From contig JANFAH010000119.1 of the NCBI GenBank assembly GCA_024663395.1, forward strand, positions 32,517 through 96,516: 64,000 nucleotides of DNA, given 5' to 3'. Under the pieces are notes generated by a model that saw only the letters and a list, made by a program, of their open reading frames with translations, was not told where the DNA came from and did not search any database. The stretch comes from Pisolithus tinctorius. Taxonomy: Eukaryota; Basidiomycota; Agaricomycetes; Boletales; Pisolithaceae. Shown piece after piece: positions 12,636 through 23,500 of the stretch; the stretch's first letter is position 1, and every line of letters begins with the position of its first letter. A program made the translations under genes and the position numbers.

Positions 12636-13539
12636 TGTGCTCGTCATTCTCTGGGACACCCCATGCGGGTTGTAATATCATAAATTCAACTATACACGTC
12701 CTGCAAAATGCCGAAGCAGTTTAAAGGTGAGCAGACTATGTAAGCGACTCCCAACCTCAAGGTGAACAGCTTTCGTCCACCCGAGTCCGCCTGAGCATCG
12801 CGTCAGGTCATCCACATGTTCACCAATCTCCCGTTGTGGAGGGAGGCAACTGCGTGCTATAGGTCAATGAGTGCGTGACTCGGCTGCTGTAGCTACGCCT
12901 GATAGGCAAGGCCTGTCCAAGACGGCTTCTAATATGTAAGTTGCTGTCACGGTTGAACCAACTACTGTTGGGTACCTGAAAGAGATGGCCCTTGGTTGAA
13001 ACTTAAAAGGACCAGCGGGGTGACGTCTTATAGGCTCTTATGTAGAGCCCCTTACCAGTGCAAGTGGTTACCGGATGAAGATGATTGCGGTGATGATTGA
13101 CGGACCCAGCAGACGGATCAACGCCGTCAGCAGTACTCTACATCATAGAGTAGTGCGGCTCCAGCTCATCATCGTATAAATAAAACTATTGCTTACTGTA
13201 AAATCCAAAAGGTACTGATAAGTGCTTTCAGCAAGTGAACAATTCGCCTATCAGGTACCCGACCAGTGACAGGCCCTGTCATGAATGAATATCTTATGAG
13301 AACTACTGCATAGCAGATAAGCCTACGTTGTTTGTGGGGGTCAAGCAGTGTCAGGGGTCCTACTGTGTGACTGGCGCCGGCGGCAGTCCATCAGCTTGTC
13401 TTGTAGCCCCCGTCTATTTCGCCTCCCCTTGTTCCCTCCCCCGTCTGTCCATTTGGTCCGCTGCAAGGCTGTCTGCTTGACGGACGAGAGCCTCCCAATT
13501 TTTACGGATTTTTTTTGCTGACAAAAGTATTAGCTCTCC
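12636..13539. promoter_or_regulatory. Long upstream region of the Zn2Cys6 regulator
   Basis: About 900 bases without a convincing gene. The last 150 bases before the regulator are pyrimidine-rich (runs of ccccgtctatttcgcctcc type), common in fungal leaders. An imperfect inverted repeat (ggtactgata at 13211-13220 against tatcaggtacc at about 13249-13259) could form a hairpin or a binding site. No functional evidence. Confidence 0.4.
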
Positions 13540-16500
13540 ATGGACGTCGCACTCTCAGCATCCGAAATGCAGTCCCAGCAGCAGCCTCAACAATCTTCCG
13601 GTGCTTCCGGTGGTCTGTCTGTGTCATTCGCTTTCCCTGTCGTGCTTCCTCTCATGACGTTTGATTTTTCTATAGGCAAATCCGGTCTCGGGTCACCGTA
13701 GTATGTGCCGAGGTGCGCCGTCTGATCGTAGTACTCTGCATTCACATATGTTGATCACCTTCCCACAGTGCAAACGGCTTAAGCTCAAGTGTGATCGTCG
13801 TACTCCCTGTGGCTCTTGTACCAAGCGAGACACCGTGGCAAGATGCGTATATTCTCCTGCAGCTGCAGAAAAAGTGTTCGCACACCTCTCTCGATTTTTA
13901 TCCGTCCTATGGTTTACATCCTCCTGTTGGTACAGTGACCTCCACTCCCTGAACAATCGACTGAGCCAAGTCGAATCGCAACTAGCACAGTTCACCGCGT
14001 CAGGTCCCCGCTGTCATCCTCACCATCCCAAAGCGTCTGGTTCTTCCCACCCAGATCGTGTCTTGCTAGCAGTCGGAAAGTCAGGATCCTCATTGGCAAT
14101 ATCTCTTGACGACATTACCGCTATTTGGCTTGATGAACTGGATCTCGGCAAAGAATTACATCCAGTTCAAGAGCTCAGCCCTCAGAGGTTGGGTCTTCCT
14201 CACGCGAACCCTGGTCAGGTAAAACTGGAATCACCAATGGTGACTCTTCCGGGGAAAGCTTCGACGTGTAGTCTTGAACTACCTATCCCTCTCCTTTTAC
14301 CTCCAATCTCTGCATATTTTGCTGCCCAATCACCATCCCCGGATGACGCACCTTGTGTGACCTCACGGCTTATGGCACATCTGCCGTTCGCTCCCCGCAA
14401 ACGACAGAGACTCTACGATAATGTCGAGGACGTCCTGAAGATGCATCCATGTTTTAATTTCAAGCATTTTAAGGATCGTGCAGAAGCAATGTTCAGATGG
14501 GGGTCTGAAGCCGACAGCTCTGACGACGGTTCGCTTGATAGTTCTTCATCAGGCCATTCCAGTCTGGAAACGGGAGGGATGATGGGAGGTCAGAAAGCGG
14601 AATTGGCACGCGCCATCTTCTTTGGCCCACCGTCAGCTACACCTGTGTCTGCTTCCAAAGGTCCCAGTCCTGCCAAACCCACTCTATCTTTCTTCGCAGC
14701 AGTTGCAGCAGCATTCGCTTTGGGCACATTGGTTGACAGAGAGGTTGCTGATGAAGAGGCTCGGATTCACGCAGCTGCTCAATGTGAGGGAAATATAGTT
14801 GATGGCCCATCAAACTCCCGGCCCGCTTCGCGAAGGAGAGCGGAAGTTTTACCAACTCAGGGGAAGAAAGGCAAAAATACCCAAAAAGATTCTGCCTCGT
14901 ATCCATCTGTTCTACTCGCGCTTTCACAGCAGGCGCTGGCATTGTTCGAGAAGACCAATTCATATGATCTGGACTTCCTCGTAACGATGATTCTTCACGT
15001 GCTATACATGCTTCATGATAGTAAAGCTCGTGTGGCACACAATCTTTTGCCTGATGTGAGTACATTTTGATCCGATCAATGTGTGATTGATTGGCGCCAC
15101 CTGACGTCATGCTTCGTGGCCGTAGGTCGGTAAAATGGTCAACGTTGCTCGCACCATGGGGTTGGACGCAGATCCTGATGAGTTTCCGGGAACTTTCAAC
15201 CTGTTCGATGCCGAGGCACGGCGACGCCTTTGGTGGGACATTTTCTATTATGATCTGTACGTCAAATACGAGTTCTACCTCGACTTACTCGATTGACGCC
15301 TCGATCTAGGTTTGTATCAGACTACATGGGTCGTTCAGCTCTAATCTCCGATACGGAACATACAACTCGATTACCGATGGATGTCGATGAGGATGTGTTT
15401 ACACCTGCGTGCACATCCATTCCGCTTCCTCGAAGTCCATTGTCATTGCTCGAGCCAAATGTTTCGGACTTCAAGTACTTTGGGCTGAAGTGCAGGTATA
15501 TAACCACCCATTTGTATGACAGTAACGACATTTTTCACATGTTTCACAGCTTGGCGCGACTTGTCAAGGATATTAAGAAGAGATCTCTCAAGGACTTTCT
15601 TCAAAACGATCCAGAAGCCCAAGCTCACTATTCCCTTGAACAAGCAATGGCTTGCGCAAGCGCAGTCAAACAGTGGCTTGCCGAGCTTCCCGTCGCGTTC
15701 CGCCTAGACGTTGACTCGGACCTGTCAAACCCTCCAAGTTCGCAACGAGACGTCGGTGCTTCCTCGATCTATCCATCTCCGTCAGGCGATTGTCCTACGG
15801 CATCGCCCGTGCTACTAGCACAGCGTTGTGAATTGATAGTCACGGCGCAACGGCTCATCATGAAGATCTACGTTCCATTTCTCCGCCCTTCTAATGGCCA
15901 CACGACTCCTACGGCCCATTACCAGGCCGCCGTCGGGATTTTCACAGCCGCCCATACCATCATTCGCGCCATTCGAGTACTCTGTTCCATGTGGAAGCAA
16001 AGGCCAGACCTCAAAGGACGACGCCCAACTCCTGCCTTGTTCAGTTTCTATTCATTCGGGAGGACTTTGTTCGATGCTGCCGTAGCGTGTGCGCACAATG
16101 TGATTAAGGACCCGACCAGTGTTTGGGCACGAACGGCCATGGAGGATGTCAACTATGCCCTCGAAGTGATGCGTGACCCGGTTTTGAACACAGGTCGGGG
16201 ACCGATGCGCGGTGGCATTGAGGGAGATGTCCATGAGGCAATCATGATTATAGTGTTGTTGCAGAAGAAAGCTGAATTGGCGCGTCATGGAAAACTGGAT
16301 GTGTCTTCTGGGATGAAAAGGAAACGTGACGAGCCTGAAAATGAGTCAGAGCGATTACCTGACGGCTTCCAAATACCTTTCATTGGAGGGACGGTCTCCT
16401 CCACTAATTTGGACTGTGCCCCCCCTAGTCTTACCACACACTCAGGTTCGTGCGTCGTGGTGACCACGAACTCGACGCAGGAGAAAGACATTAGTCCATC

Positions 16501-17539
16501 CGAAGAGTTGCCGAAACGTTTGACACCACCCGTACCTCCAAGCTCCAAGCGCTCACAAACAGACTCACGCGACTCCAAATGCAAAGATAAGGGCACAAAG
16601 AAAGCCTGCTATCCTCGCACGGGCGTACGAGTCCGGCCCGTCAAGGATGCACCACCGTTTTGTAGGCTGCGCACTCCATCTTCGAGTGGCACTCCTGAAC
16701 GAAATGAGTCTGCGCTGTCATCGAGTCGGACTCCTGTGATTCCCTCTTCCCCAAATACTGAACACCCTCCGTGTGCATCAGGGTTTATGCCACCATCGCA
16801 GAGTGCTCCATCCCCCGGAGTTCGGGAGGCACATCATCAAACAGTGACCCAAGTCCTGTCTGGTGACCCCAAGTTAGACTTCCAAGTTCCCTTTGGAACC
16901 GGCGATCAAAGTGGACCTTCTCTTGGTCGTGTATCACAGCCTTCGCAGTATATTAGCTCGGATAACTCGGATTCCGCACCAATGCAGAAAATCTCTCCCT
17001 CAGGATCATCCTATGAACCAACCCAAAGTCCATCAAACAGTGCTAATCCTATGCCCTATGCACAACCTAACACAGATTACCCGGATTCTCCTTTCACAAC
17101 TAGTGGTCCTCCCAATGCCCTATCAGCAACCCAAGTATCTCGTACGCCCTCTGCTCATAATCAGCCTACGTCATTCATGGGTGAAATACCCGGACCTCCA
17201 CAAACCTATTATTCGTTCGATTCTCGGTATGAGGGGAACGTGAACGACCCTCCACTCATGGGCCTGAGCATCCATCCTTCCATGACGTTCCATACCAATG
17301 GTGAAAATGCTCAATTCCCGATGGAGATCCCCTGTCACGATCTGCCTCTCCACCGTCAGGAGAAATCACAGCCGCCGCCGGGGTACATTACGAAACCTCC
17401 GGAACATCATCATCAACACTCCCAGCGGCAATTCTCGGGACCACCACAATCTCAAACCGTCGCCCACTCATGGCAACCAGATGGTATCATGCAGGATGGA
17501 TTTTGGCGCACTGCTTACGATCAATTCATGCCATCATAG
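13540..17539 (+). CDS. Zn(2)-Cys(6) fungal transcription factor
   Basis: Nuclear binuclear-cluster regulator. Exon 1 (MDVALSASEMQSQQQPQQSS) is Gln/Ser-rich. After two introns the cluster reads VCAECKRLKLKCDRRTPC and then GSCTKRDTVARC, giving Cys spacing C-x2-C-x6-C-x5-C-x2-C-x8-C. It is followed by a short coiled coil (LHSLNNRLSQVESQLAQF), the usual dimerisation element. The fungal-specific middle homology region follows: VARTMGLDADPDEFPGTFNL, then EARRRLWWDIFYYDL, an intron at about 15256-15309, and FVSDYMGRSALIS. The last exon, to 17539, carries a long C-terminal tail rich in Ser, Pro and Gln, probably disordered or activating. The total is about 1200 residues. Targets cannot be read from the sequence. 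It converges on the GH16 gene. Confidence 0.9.
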
Positions 17540-18057
17540 TGCGTGGATCATGATGTTCTCTCTCTTCGAGAGTACAAGTTATGTATCTCCTCGCGCCTGC
17601 GAGTCCCTTCGCTTCATAGTGTATTATATTGCATTTCACCTTGTCCTCTTCTTTGTCAGTTCGGGAATGTATATATACAGATGCGCATCATCTAGTTAGA
17701 CATTCGCTACCGCACGATGACCCATATTACGATCATTTAGGCAGGACGTAACAACAGCATGTGAATGAAATGCTGCATGTAGCATGGTTATTTATCGCCC
17801 AGAATTAGCTGACGACTTGACGAGCTCGGCAATAGAAGTAGTGAAAATGCAAATGCCAATGCAAACCAAATGGATTTCTCGTGGTGAAAGACGTCAAAGA
17901 TACCCAGACTGAGAAACGCAATTAAAAGGTTACTTCTAACAAAAATAACGTCTGTCAAATACGAATAGTGTAATGATCGCTGCGCTCTAGAAGAAGTGTT
18001 TGGGTGTCATGACAACTAGCAAGTGCCAATTGAGCCGGAGTGTGACCACACCCTCAC
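17540..18057. other. Intergenic region between convergent genes
   Basis: About 520 AT-richer bases between the regulator stop and the GH16 stop. Presumably both 3' UTRs and polyadenylation sites; no gene or repeat seen. Confidence 0.5.
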
Positions 18058-19724
18058 TTACTGGTAGACCTTAATGGAAGCAAACTGGAAATAGGCATTT
18101 TTGAAGGCCTGCGGGTTATCTACAAATAGGAAGGGTGAGCGAGATGGCAGGGAATGACACAACAGCTTACTGTTCACGAAGTCTACGTAGAAGTGGCTTA
18201 GCATGCTTTACTTCTTCCATAGCAGGCTGTAACACTCACCGACACAGGTAGAAGGGCAACCCGATGCGTTATACACCGCTGCACTACCGGCCCAGTCTCC
18301 ACCTGATAATGCTTGAGTAATATTTCCCATTGACATTGATGACACGTACAAAAAGTCAAGTTGATAATGATATTGTTCGGACCGAAGTGGCTGGCAAGGT
18401 CACAATCGGTGTTTGGGAAGTACGCAGCAGGCGTACCCTGCACGACTGGTTCTTCAATAGCTTTCGTCTAAGTAATGCGTACTTACCCAAAGTCTGGTGT
18501 CAACGACGGGGAATCCCAATCTCACATCCACGGGAGTGAACCAGCTGTCGCGGCTCCAAAACCACACACTGATGTAATCGTCCGTTCTCTCGAGGGCGTA
18601 CCTGGGACAAATTCAGATGGGCCTCTGCCTCTCACCCAAATGAGGACCATGGTACACACCACCCACCGCCGGCCGCGTTGAAGGCTGGCCCGAAGCTGTT
18701 AGGAGCGTACGATAAAGCGGAACCACACCCGCTGTTGTAGTTGACTGCAACGCATAAGCAAAGATCCAAGCTGGGCGACAATATCATACCGGACGCATCG
18801 CAGTCAGTGGTGAGAACCGTTCTGAGCGACCTCGAGTTTAGCACAGCAAATAATAAATGCAAGGTAAAGTCGTCTCTACCCAAGTTGTCTGATGTTACTC
18901 GGGATTGAGCAATCTGCGTCGGTCATTCCTATTATCACATACAAAGTGTCCGACGATATGACCTACTGGGACTTGTGTGAAGATGCACTTGATTTGGCGA
19001 CACGTTGTTCACGCCTTCAACGATGTCGATTTCACCCTGTATCGATTGTTTGTCGAGGCGCTAAAGATGATAATACCATGACTCACGGAATCCGGCCAGT
19101 CAGCTTCCAGAGTCTCCCAAATAGCCTTTTCCAAAAGAAAAGAAAAGTTGACATTGGAGCTAATGAGAACTAATGAACACTCACGGGCCAAGTCCTTAAT
19201 GAAGTCATTGTCAGCTAATTGAAGCAAGTGGGAGAACTTCGCAAGTTCCACGACATATAACCTACCCGCATCCTTCAGGCATATGGTTTATGTCGAATCT
19301 GAGAGATTGTCAGTCACATTAACTATGCACTCCACTCAAGGGCACCCACACCGCAACATGGGTTGTATATTCGTTGTTAGAGCGAATGCGCACAGAGTTT
19401 CGACCAGGACCGGTTGGCGAGAGCACAGTTGTATCGTCTGCACGCATGATGAAACTGTTTGCAGTAGCGACTGTCAGACCGAGTAGTTGGGCAGTCGCAC
19501 TGTCAACATAGTTGCTGTCGTTGTCGCGTCAATACGAATGTAAGACGCGTAATCAGCGAAACGTGCACTCTGCCGTGGGTTGGATCTGGGATATCTTCGA
19601 AGTTGAATGCGTCGTAGAAGTCGTCGCCGACGATTGAATCGGAGAGGGTATAAAGACCACCTGCAACAGCGAGTTGGGCTAACGAAACGAGCGTAAGAGT
19701 ACCTCTGACGGAAGAAGGCCTCAT
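18058..19724 (-). CDS. Secreted GH16 endo-1,3(4)-beta-glucanase (laminarinase type)
   Basis: Begins MRPSSVRGTLTLVSLAQLAVAG, a signal peptide, followed by GLYTLSDSIVGDDFYDAFNF. Further exons give NYVDSATAQLLGLTVATANS, then ADDTTVLSPTGPGRNSVRI, HMPEGCGTWP, and AIWETLEADWPDS joined to GEIDIVEGVNNVSPNQ. EIDIVE is the GH16 catalytic motif (nucleophile and acid/base Glu) and is intact. Downstream are NYNSGCGSALSYAPNSFG, ISVWFWSRDSWFTPVDVR, NTDCDLASHFGPNNIIINLT, DWAGSAAVYNASGCPSTC, and the terminal NPQAFKNAYFQFASIKVYQ. At least eight exons, about 320 residues, matching basidiomycete LAM16/MLG-type enzymes acting on beta-1,3/1,4- or 1,3/1,6-glucan, either in plant walls or the fungus's own wall. Confidence 0.92.
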
Positions 19725-20283
19725 AGGAATAAAGACAGGCGGATAACGAGGGAGAGGAGGGGAAAGTAGCACATCAAACACCTGCAGTACTCATCGTACA
19801 TATACTCACGTTATGCGGAACCGAGGATCATGCACAGGGCCATGGGCATCTGGACTTCGCGTCCTTTTCACCCGGGCTTTTCCGTGGAAGTACATTGGAG
19901 TCGCGTTCGCATTTGCTTCCGCACTTAACCTAACGACGAATGCGACGCTCTTTGATTGCCGCCATGCCAATAGTCGAAACATGGACTCATTGAGCACCGG
20001 CCGGATTGGATGTCCGTTGTTACTAGGGCCCGACCAGCCGGGACCCCGTGACTTATTACTTCGATTCATGAAGCCGAGTTCAAATCTGGCAGTACTGTAC
20101 AGTCTCATGCAGAACCCTAGAAGACAAGGAAACCTCTACCGACCATGAGATTCCGGTATCTCCGTTCATGCTGTGCTTCAGGTCGAGTCACCTTTACTGA
20201 ACATCTATAAGGGAGTCCGAGTCATACTGTTGCCCACATACTCGTGATTCCCATCTTCAAATTACATTCCAACGCTCTATACC
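19725..20283. promoter_or_regulatory. Shared upstream region of GH16 and GST genes
   Basis: About 560 bases between divergent starts. Overlapping open frames at 19806-20148 occur on both strands but resemble nothing. No clear TATA box was picked out. Confidence 0.4.
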
Positions 20284-21127
20284 ATGAAAACGATAGGCAA
20301 GTTGTGGGGATACTCCGCGCAGCGCCAAACCATAACTGTACGTTGATCCACGGGGCTGTAAGCGTATCGATGGTTAACTACCCTTAGATCCTCGCTGCTG
20401 CTGCTTTGTCCGGTCTAGACATAGATGTCCCTCACTTTGAGTTTGGGGTGACCAACAGGACTCCCGAATTTCTGGAAAAGTTCCCGTTGGGAAAAATTCC
20501 GGCATTTGAGGATAATACTGGTTTCGCTCTCGTCGAGGGAATAGCTATTGCGCGCCATGGCAAGTCGCTTACTACGAAACAGAACAAAGTCCGTTAGAGT
20601 AACTGACATCCCTACGTTAGTGTGTTCTCTCGCGCCGGAGGCCGTGCTGCTTGGAAGAGATGCTAGTGAACGAGCGCTGATAGATCAATGGATCCAATTT
20701 TCCGAGTACGAGATCTCGGCGTACAACATGGAAATTCGAGCACTCCATACCGGACGGCTTGGGCCGCACAGCAAAGAAGTGCGTATGCAGCGGTGCCGTG
20801 CAAGCTCAAAGCTGACAGTATTACACCAAACACTAGATGTTTGAAGGCTTGATTAACAGACAGGTACGCTTCCTTAGGTACCTAGAGACATACCTCGTAT
20901 CGCGATCCTCTGGCTTCTTGGTCGGAGACGAGGTAACCCTCGCCGACATCGCGCTCGCGGCATCAACCCAGCAGACTGGAAGAGTGACCTGTGGAGCTAC
21001 CGAGAGAGCACTGTATCCCAATATCTTCGCACATTATGACAAAGTAGTGTCTATTCCAAGAATGAAGGAAATCTTTGGGGAGCCCAAATTCGTGCAGGAA
21101 GTGTTGGCGTATCAGGAGTGTCAATAG
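20284..21127 (+). CDS. Glutathione S-transferase, eEF1Bgamma-like class
   Basis: Exon 1 reads [18 protein letters not shown]. Exon 2 has [20 protein letters not shown] and then [19 protein letters not shown], the thioredoxin-fold half with the PLGKIPAFE cis-Pro motif seen in the GST domain of elongation factor 1Bgamma. The next exon starts [20 protein letters not shown]. The C-terminal helical domain reads [20 protein letters not shown] and LADIALAA, with the N-capping box and Asp of GST folds, and ends EVLAYQECQ. The C-terminal EF1G domain is absent, so this is a free-standing detoxification-type GST. The intron at 20560-20620 has a GC donor (CATG/gcaagt...gttag). The protein is close to 215 residues. 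Confidence 0.88.
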
Positions 21128-21565
21128 ACCAGGCTAAATGTATCAAAGTAGTCTAGACGTGTCGGGCGCACCTCGCGTACTGCAACGAAATGGATACTGG
21201 TGGATACTAGAATATCACCTCGTCGAGCTTTGGAGTATGCGGTGACTGCCGACGGCGCTGGTCAGGTCTTTTTTTTTGACAACCACAAATTATATAGATG
21301 CCCCGATTCAACGCGGGGTCTGTACCATAGCCGTGCGTGTACGGTGACTTTCTCTCCAACTGGGCTGACTTAGCTCTACTCATACTCTAACAAAGTGACA
21401 ATTTGGCCAGCTGTTTTAAGACCGCGAGTATTTTCGACTGGGCCCTCCCACGTCACTAGAATCAAAGCCAGCCGGTTGTTTGCGAGGTCTGGACGCTTCA
21501 GTATCACGACTCTGATCTGCTCTGGTTCACGATCGTTGTCTCTGAATCCTTGCCGGAAATCAGAC
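21128..21565. other. Intergenic region upstream of exopolyphosphatase
   Basis: About 440 bases. The exopolyphosphatase frame stays open upstream to 21395 but contains no ATG before 21566. No other feature seen. Confidence 0.45.
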
Positions 21566-23014
21566 ATGTCAGCGTCCATTCTATCGCAGCACCTGCGGGA
21601 GCAGAAAACACAGTTTCTCAGAGACGATGGTCATGGTTGGACGATAGTGATGGGCAACGAGGCAGGGGGTAGGCTGGCGTCTTCTCATGACTTGAGACTG
21701 CGACTGAAGTCTTCATCGATCATCCCTGGTCGTATAGATCTGGACAGTATTGCAAGTTCCATAGGCTACGCCTGGTACCGATCTCATGCCGAGACTCAAA
21801 ATATTGAAGGAAAGACGGTGGCACTGATGCCTATGCCTCGTTCGGACTTTCCCCTCCGAGCAGAGAATGTCTATGCATTAGCAATGGCTGGTGTACATGA
21901 TCCATTTGACGACCTCCTTTGTCCGGAGGATCTACCACCTGATCATAAATGCACAGACTATGCACTGGTCGATCATAATAGTGTTCCCAACCCGTCACCA
22001 AATAAACGAGTGGTGGCCGTCATTGACCATCACGACGATGATGGCAAATACCACGACACAGCTTCCCCTAGAATAATCGAGCCAGCTGGGAGCTGCACTT
22101 CTCTCGTTACCAGATTACTCATGTCTGGTTCTGGTCACATCTCATTACCCCCAGACCTTGCGGGCCTACTCCTGAGCGCTATCGCCATCGATACTCAAGC
22201 ACTGCGGAAGGGCGGGAAAGCGCTTGAAACAGACCGCGCAGCTGCTGCGTGGCTGCTCGGATTCGTGAACTCGACGGAGCGATCATTCGTTGCCGGGGAG
22301 ACTTGCACGACTAAAATGTTAACAGACACAGACCCATCTATGCCTGGGGACGTTATAGGTCACGCTTGGTTGCGCACCCTTGCGGAGACTCTACGCTTGA
22401 AGAAATTTGCGGTTTCTCACTTGAGCACGAGGGATCTCCTTCGGCGAGACTATAAGCAATATACCTTGGAGCTGTCCCCATTTTTAACGCAGGAAAGTGG
22501 TGGTGTTGCACAGGTTGGGCTGGCCACGGTTCCCTTATCATTGTCGGCTTTCTTCAAATCGGGGTCTGCAGCGGTGCTGACTGCCACGACCTCGTGGATG
22601 GAAGAACGTGGACTGACGATCCTCGGAGTCCTCACAACATACCGCAGCAAAAAAGACAAGGGTAGACGAGAACAACTGTGGATTGTTAGGGACTCGAAGG
22701 GAGCGCCACAGCAACAGAAATTGGCTCGTACTCTGTTTGATGGCCTGGAGGCAGAGGCGAGCCTCGCGTTGAAGCCCCGCACGTTTTCTCGATACGGTTT
22801 TAGTGGAATAGGAGATGCCGCAGGAGATGACGAAGGCAGGGATGAGGACGATGATTCCTTCTCTCACGGTGGCTCCACTGACGAACGCCCAGCCAGCACT
22901 GTGAACGATTCGCCTTTTGGCCAGGCGTTCATTGCACGGGTTTATAAGCAGAAGAACACCCATGCCACTCGTAAACAGGTTGCACCGCTATTGAAACGCA
23001 TCCTGGGGGGATGA
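21566..23014 (+). CDS. PPX1: Exopolyphosphatase / DHH-family phosphoesterase (PPX1-like)
   Basis: Cytosolic enzyme removing terminal phosphate from inorganic polyphosphate. The frame is open throughout, but 21669-21737 (69 nt, gtaggc...cgtatag) is almost certainly an intron: removing it changes a meaningless insert into GNEAGDLDSIASSIGYAWY, the exact first motif of the family. Further motifs are YALVDHNS, VAVIDHHDDDG (the DHH Mn-binding box) and EPAGSCTSLVTRLL. The DHHA2 C-terminal domain spans roughly residue 290 to the end (KKFAVSHLSTRDLLRRDYKQ, SWMEERGLTILGVLTTY). An acidic, disordered insert (GDDEGRDEDDDS) lies near the C-terminus. The start is the only ATG in frame ahead of the motif. 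About 459 residues after splicing. Confidence 0.92.
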   Translation: MSASILSQHLREQKTQFLRDDGHGWTIVMGNEAGGRLASSHDLRLRLKSSSIIPGRIDLDSIASSIGYAWYRSHAETQNIEGKTVALMPMPRSDFPLRAENVYALAMAGVHDPFDDLLCPEDLPPDHKCTDYALVDHNSVPNPSPNKRVVAVIDHHDDDGKYHDTASPRIIEPAGSCTSLVTRLLMSGSGHISLPPDLAGLLLSAIAIDTQALRKGGKALETDRAAAAWLLGFVNSTERSFVAGETCTTKMLTDTDPSMPGDVIGHAWLRTLAETLRLKKFAVSHLSTRDLLRRDYKQYTLELSPFLTQESGGVAQVGLATVPLSLSAFFKSGSAAVLTATTSWMEERGLTILGVLTTYRSKKDKGRREQLWIVRDSKGAPQQQKLARTLFDGLEAEASLALKPRTFSRYGFSGIGDAAGDDEGRDEDDDSFSHGGSTDERPASTVNDSPFGQAFIARVYKQKNTHATRKQVAPLLKRILGG

Positions 23015-23151
23015 ACGCTTAGGTTCTTCTCATTCATATGTAGTGTTGGTCGGGGCTCCTACGAATACAAGTGACACCATTACGTAATTGCAGCTGCGGG
23101 GGCTTCGTGGAATGATTGGACTCAGGGCTCACAGAAGTACTCCAGCACACC

Positions 23152-23500
23152 ATGGTTAATCCACCATCACGGCAGCACATTCTTCATCTTTATGGTTCCA
23201 CTCTACGTGCAGCCAAGTCGTTTAGTTCCTACAATTTTCGCAATTATTTTGTGCAGAGAACTCGAGAAAACTTTCGGAATATGCAGGTAAGAGCTCTAGT
23301 CAACACGATCAGGAAAATTCCATATAATCGACGGCGCTTTGAAGGCTGAACAGGATCCTGGAAAGCTTTCTCATGCGTACAACGAAGCTGTCAAGGAATT
23401 GGCAGTCTTGAGGCGGAGTGCTATGGTCAATCAACTATATGGAGGACGGCGTCTCGCTGTGGAGGAGCAAAGTGAAGTCAGGGAGAGGGGTGAAAACTGA
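23152..23500 (+). CDS. ISD11: ISD11/LYRM4, LYR protein of mitochondrial Fe-S cluster assembly
   Basis: Small partner that stabilises cysteine desulfurase NFS1 in the mitochondrial matrix. Exon 1 (23152-23286) reads MVNPPSRQHILHLYGSTLRA and then SFSSYNFRNYFVQRTRENFR, the LYR-family helix pair with the conserved YNFR and the terminal F-R. The canonical LYR tripeptide is LYG here. Exon 2, after an intron of 58 bases ending at 23344, reads KLSHAYNEAVKELAVLRRSA and then NQLYGGRRLAVEEQ, ending VRERGEN. About 96 residues, the family size. A frame extension upstream to 23116 lacks family resemblance. Confidence 0.88.

Noticed and set aside
13211..13259. Imperfect inverted repeat as a regulatory hairpin
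   Set aside because: Only about 10 bases per arm; expected by chance at this scale, so kept only as a remark in the upstream region.
19806..20148. Overlapping open frames of about 100 codons on both strands
   Set aside because: Mutually overlapping, no motif, and located in the shared promoter region of two divergent genes.
21395..21565. Upstream extension of the exopolyphosphatase frame
   Set aside because: The frame is open but begins at GTG and has no ATG until 21566; it does not resemble the family.
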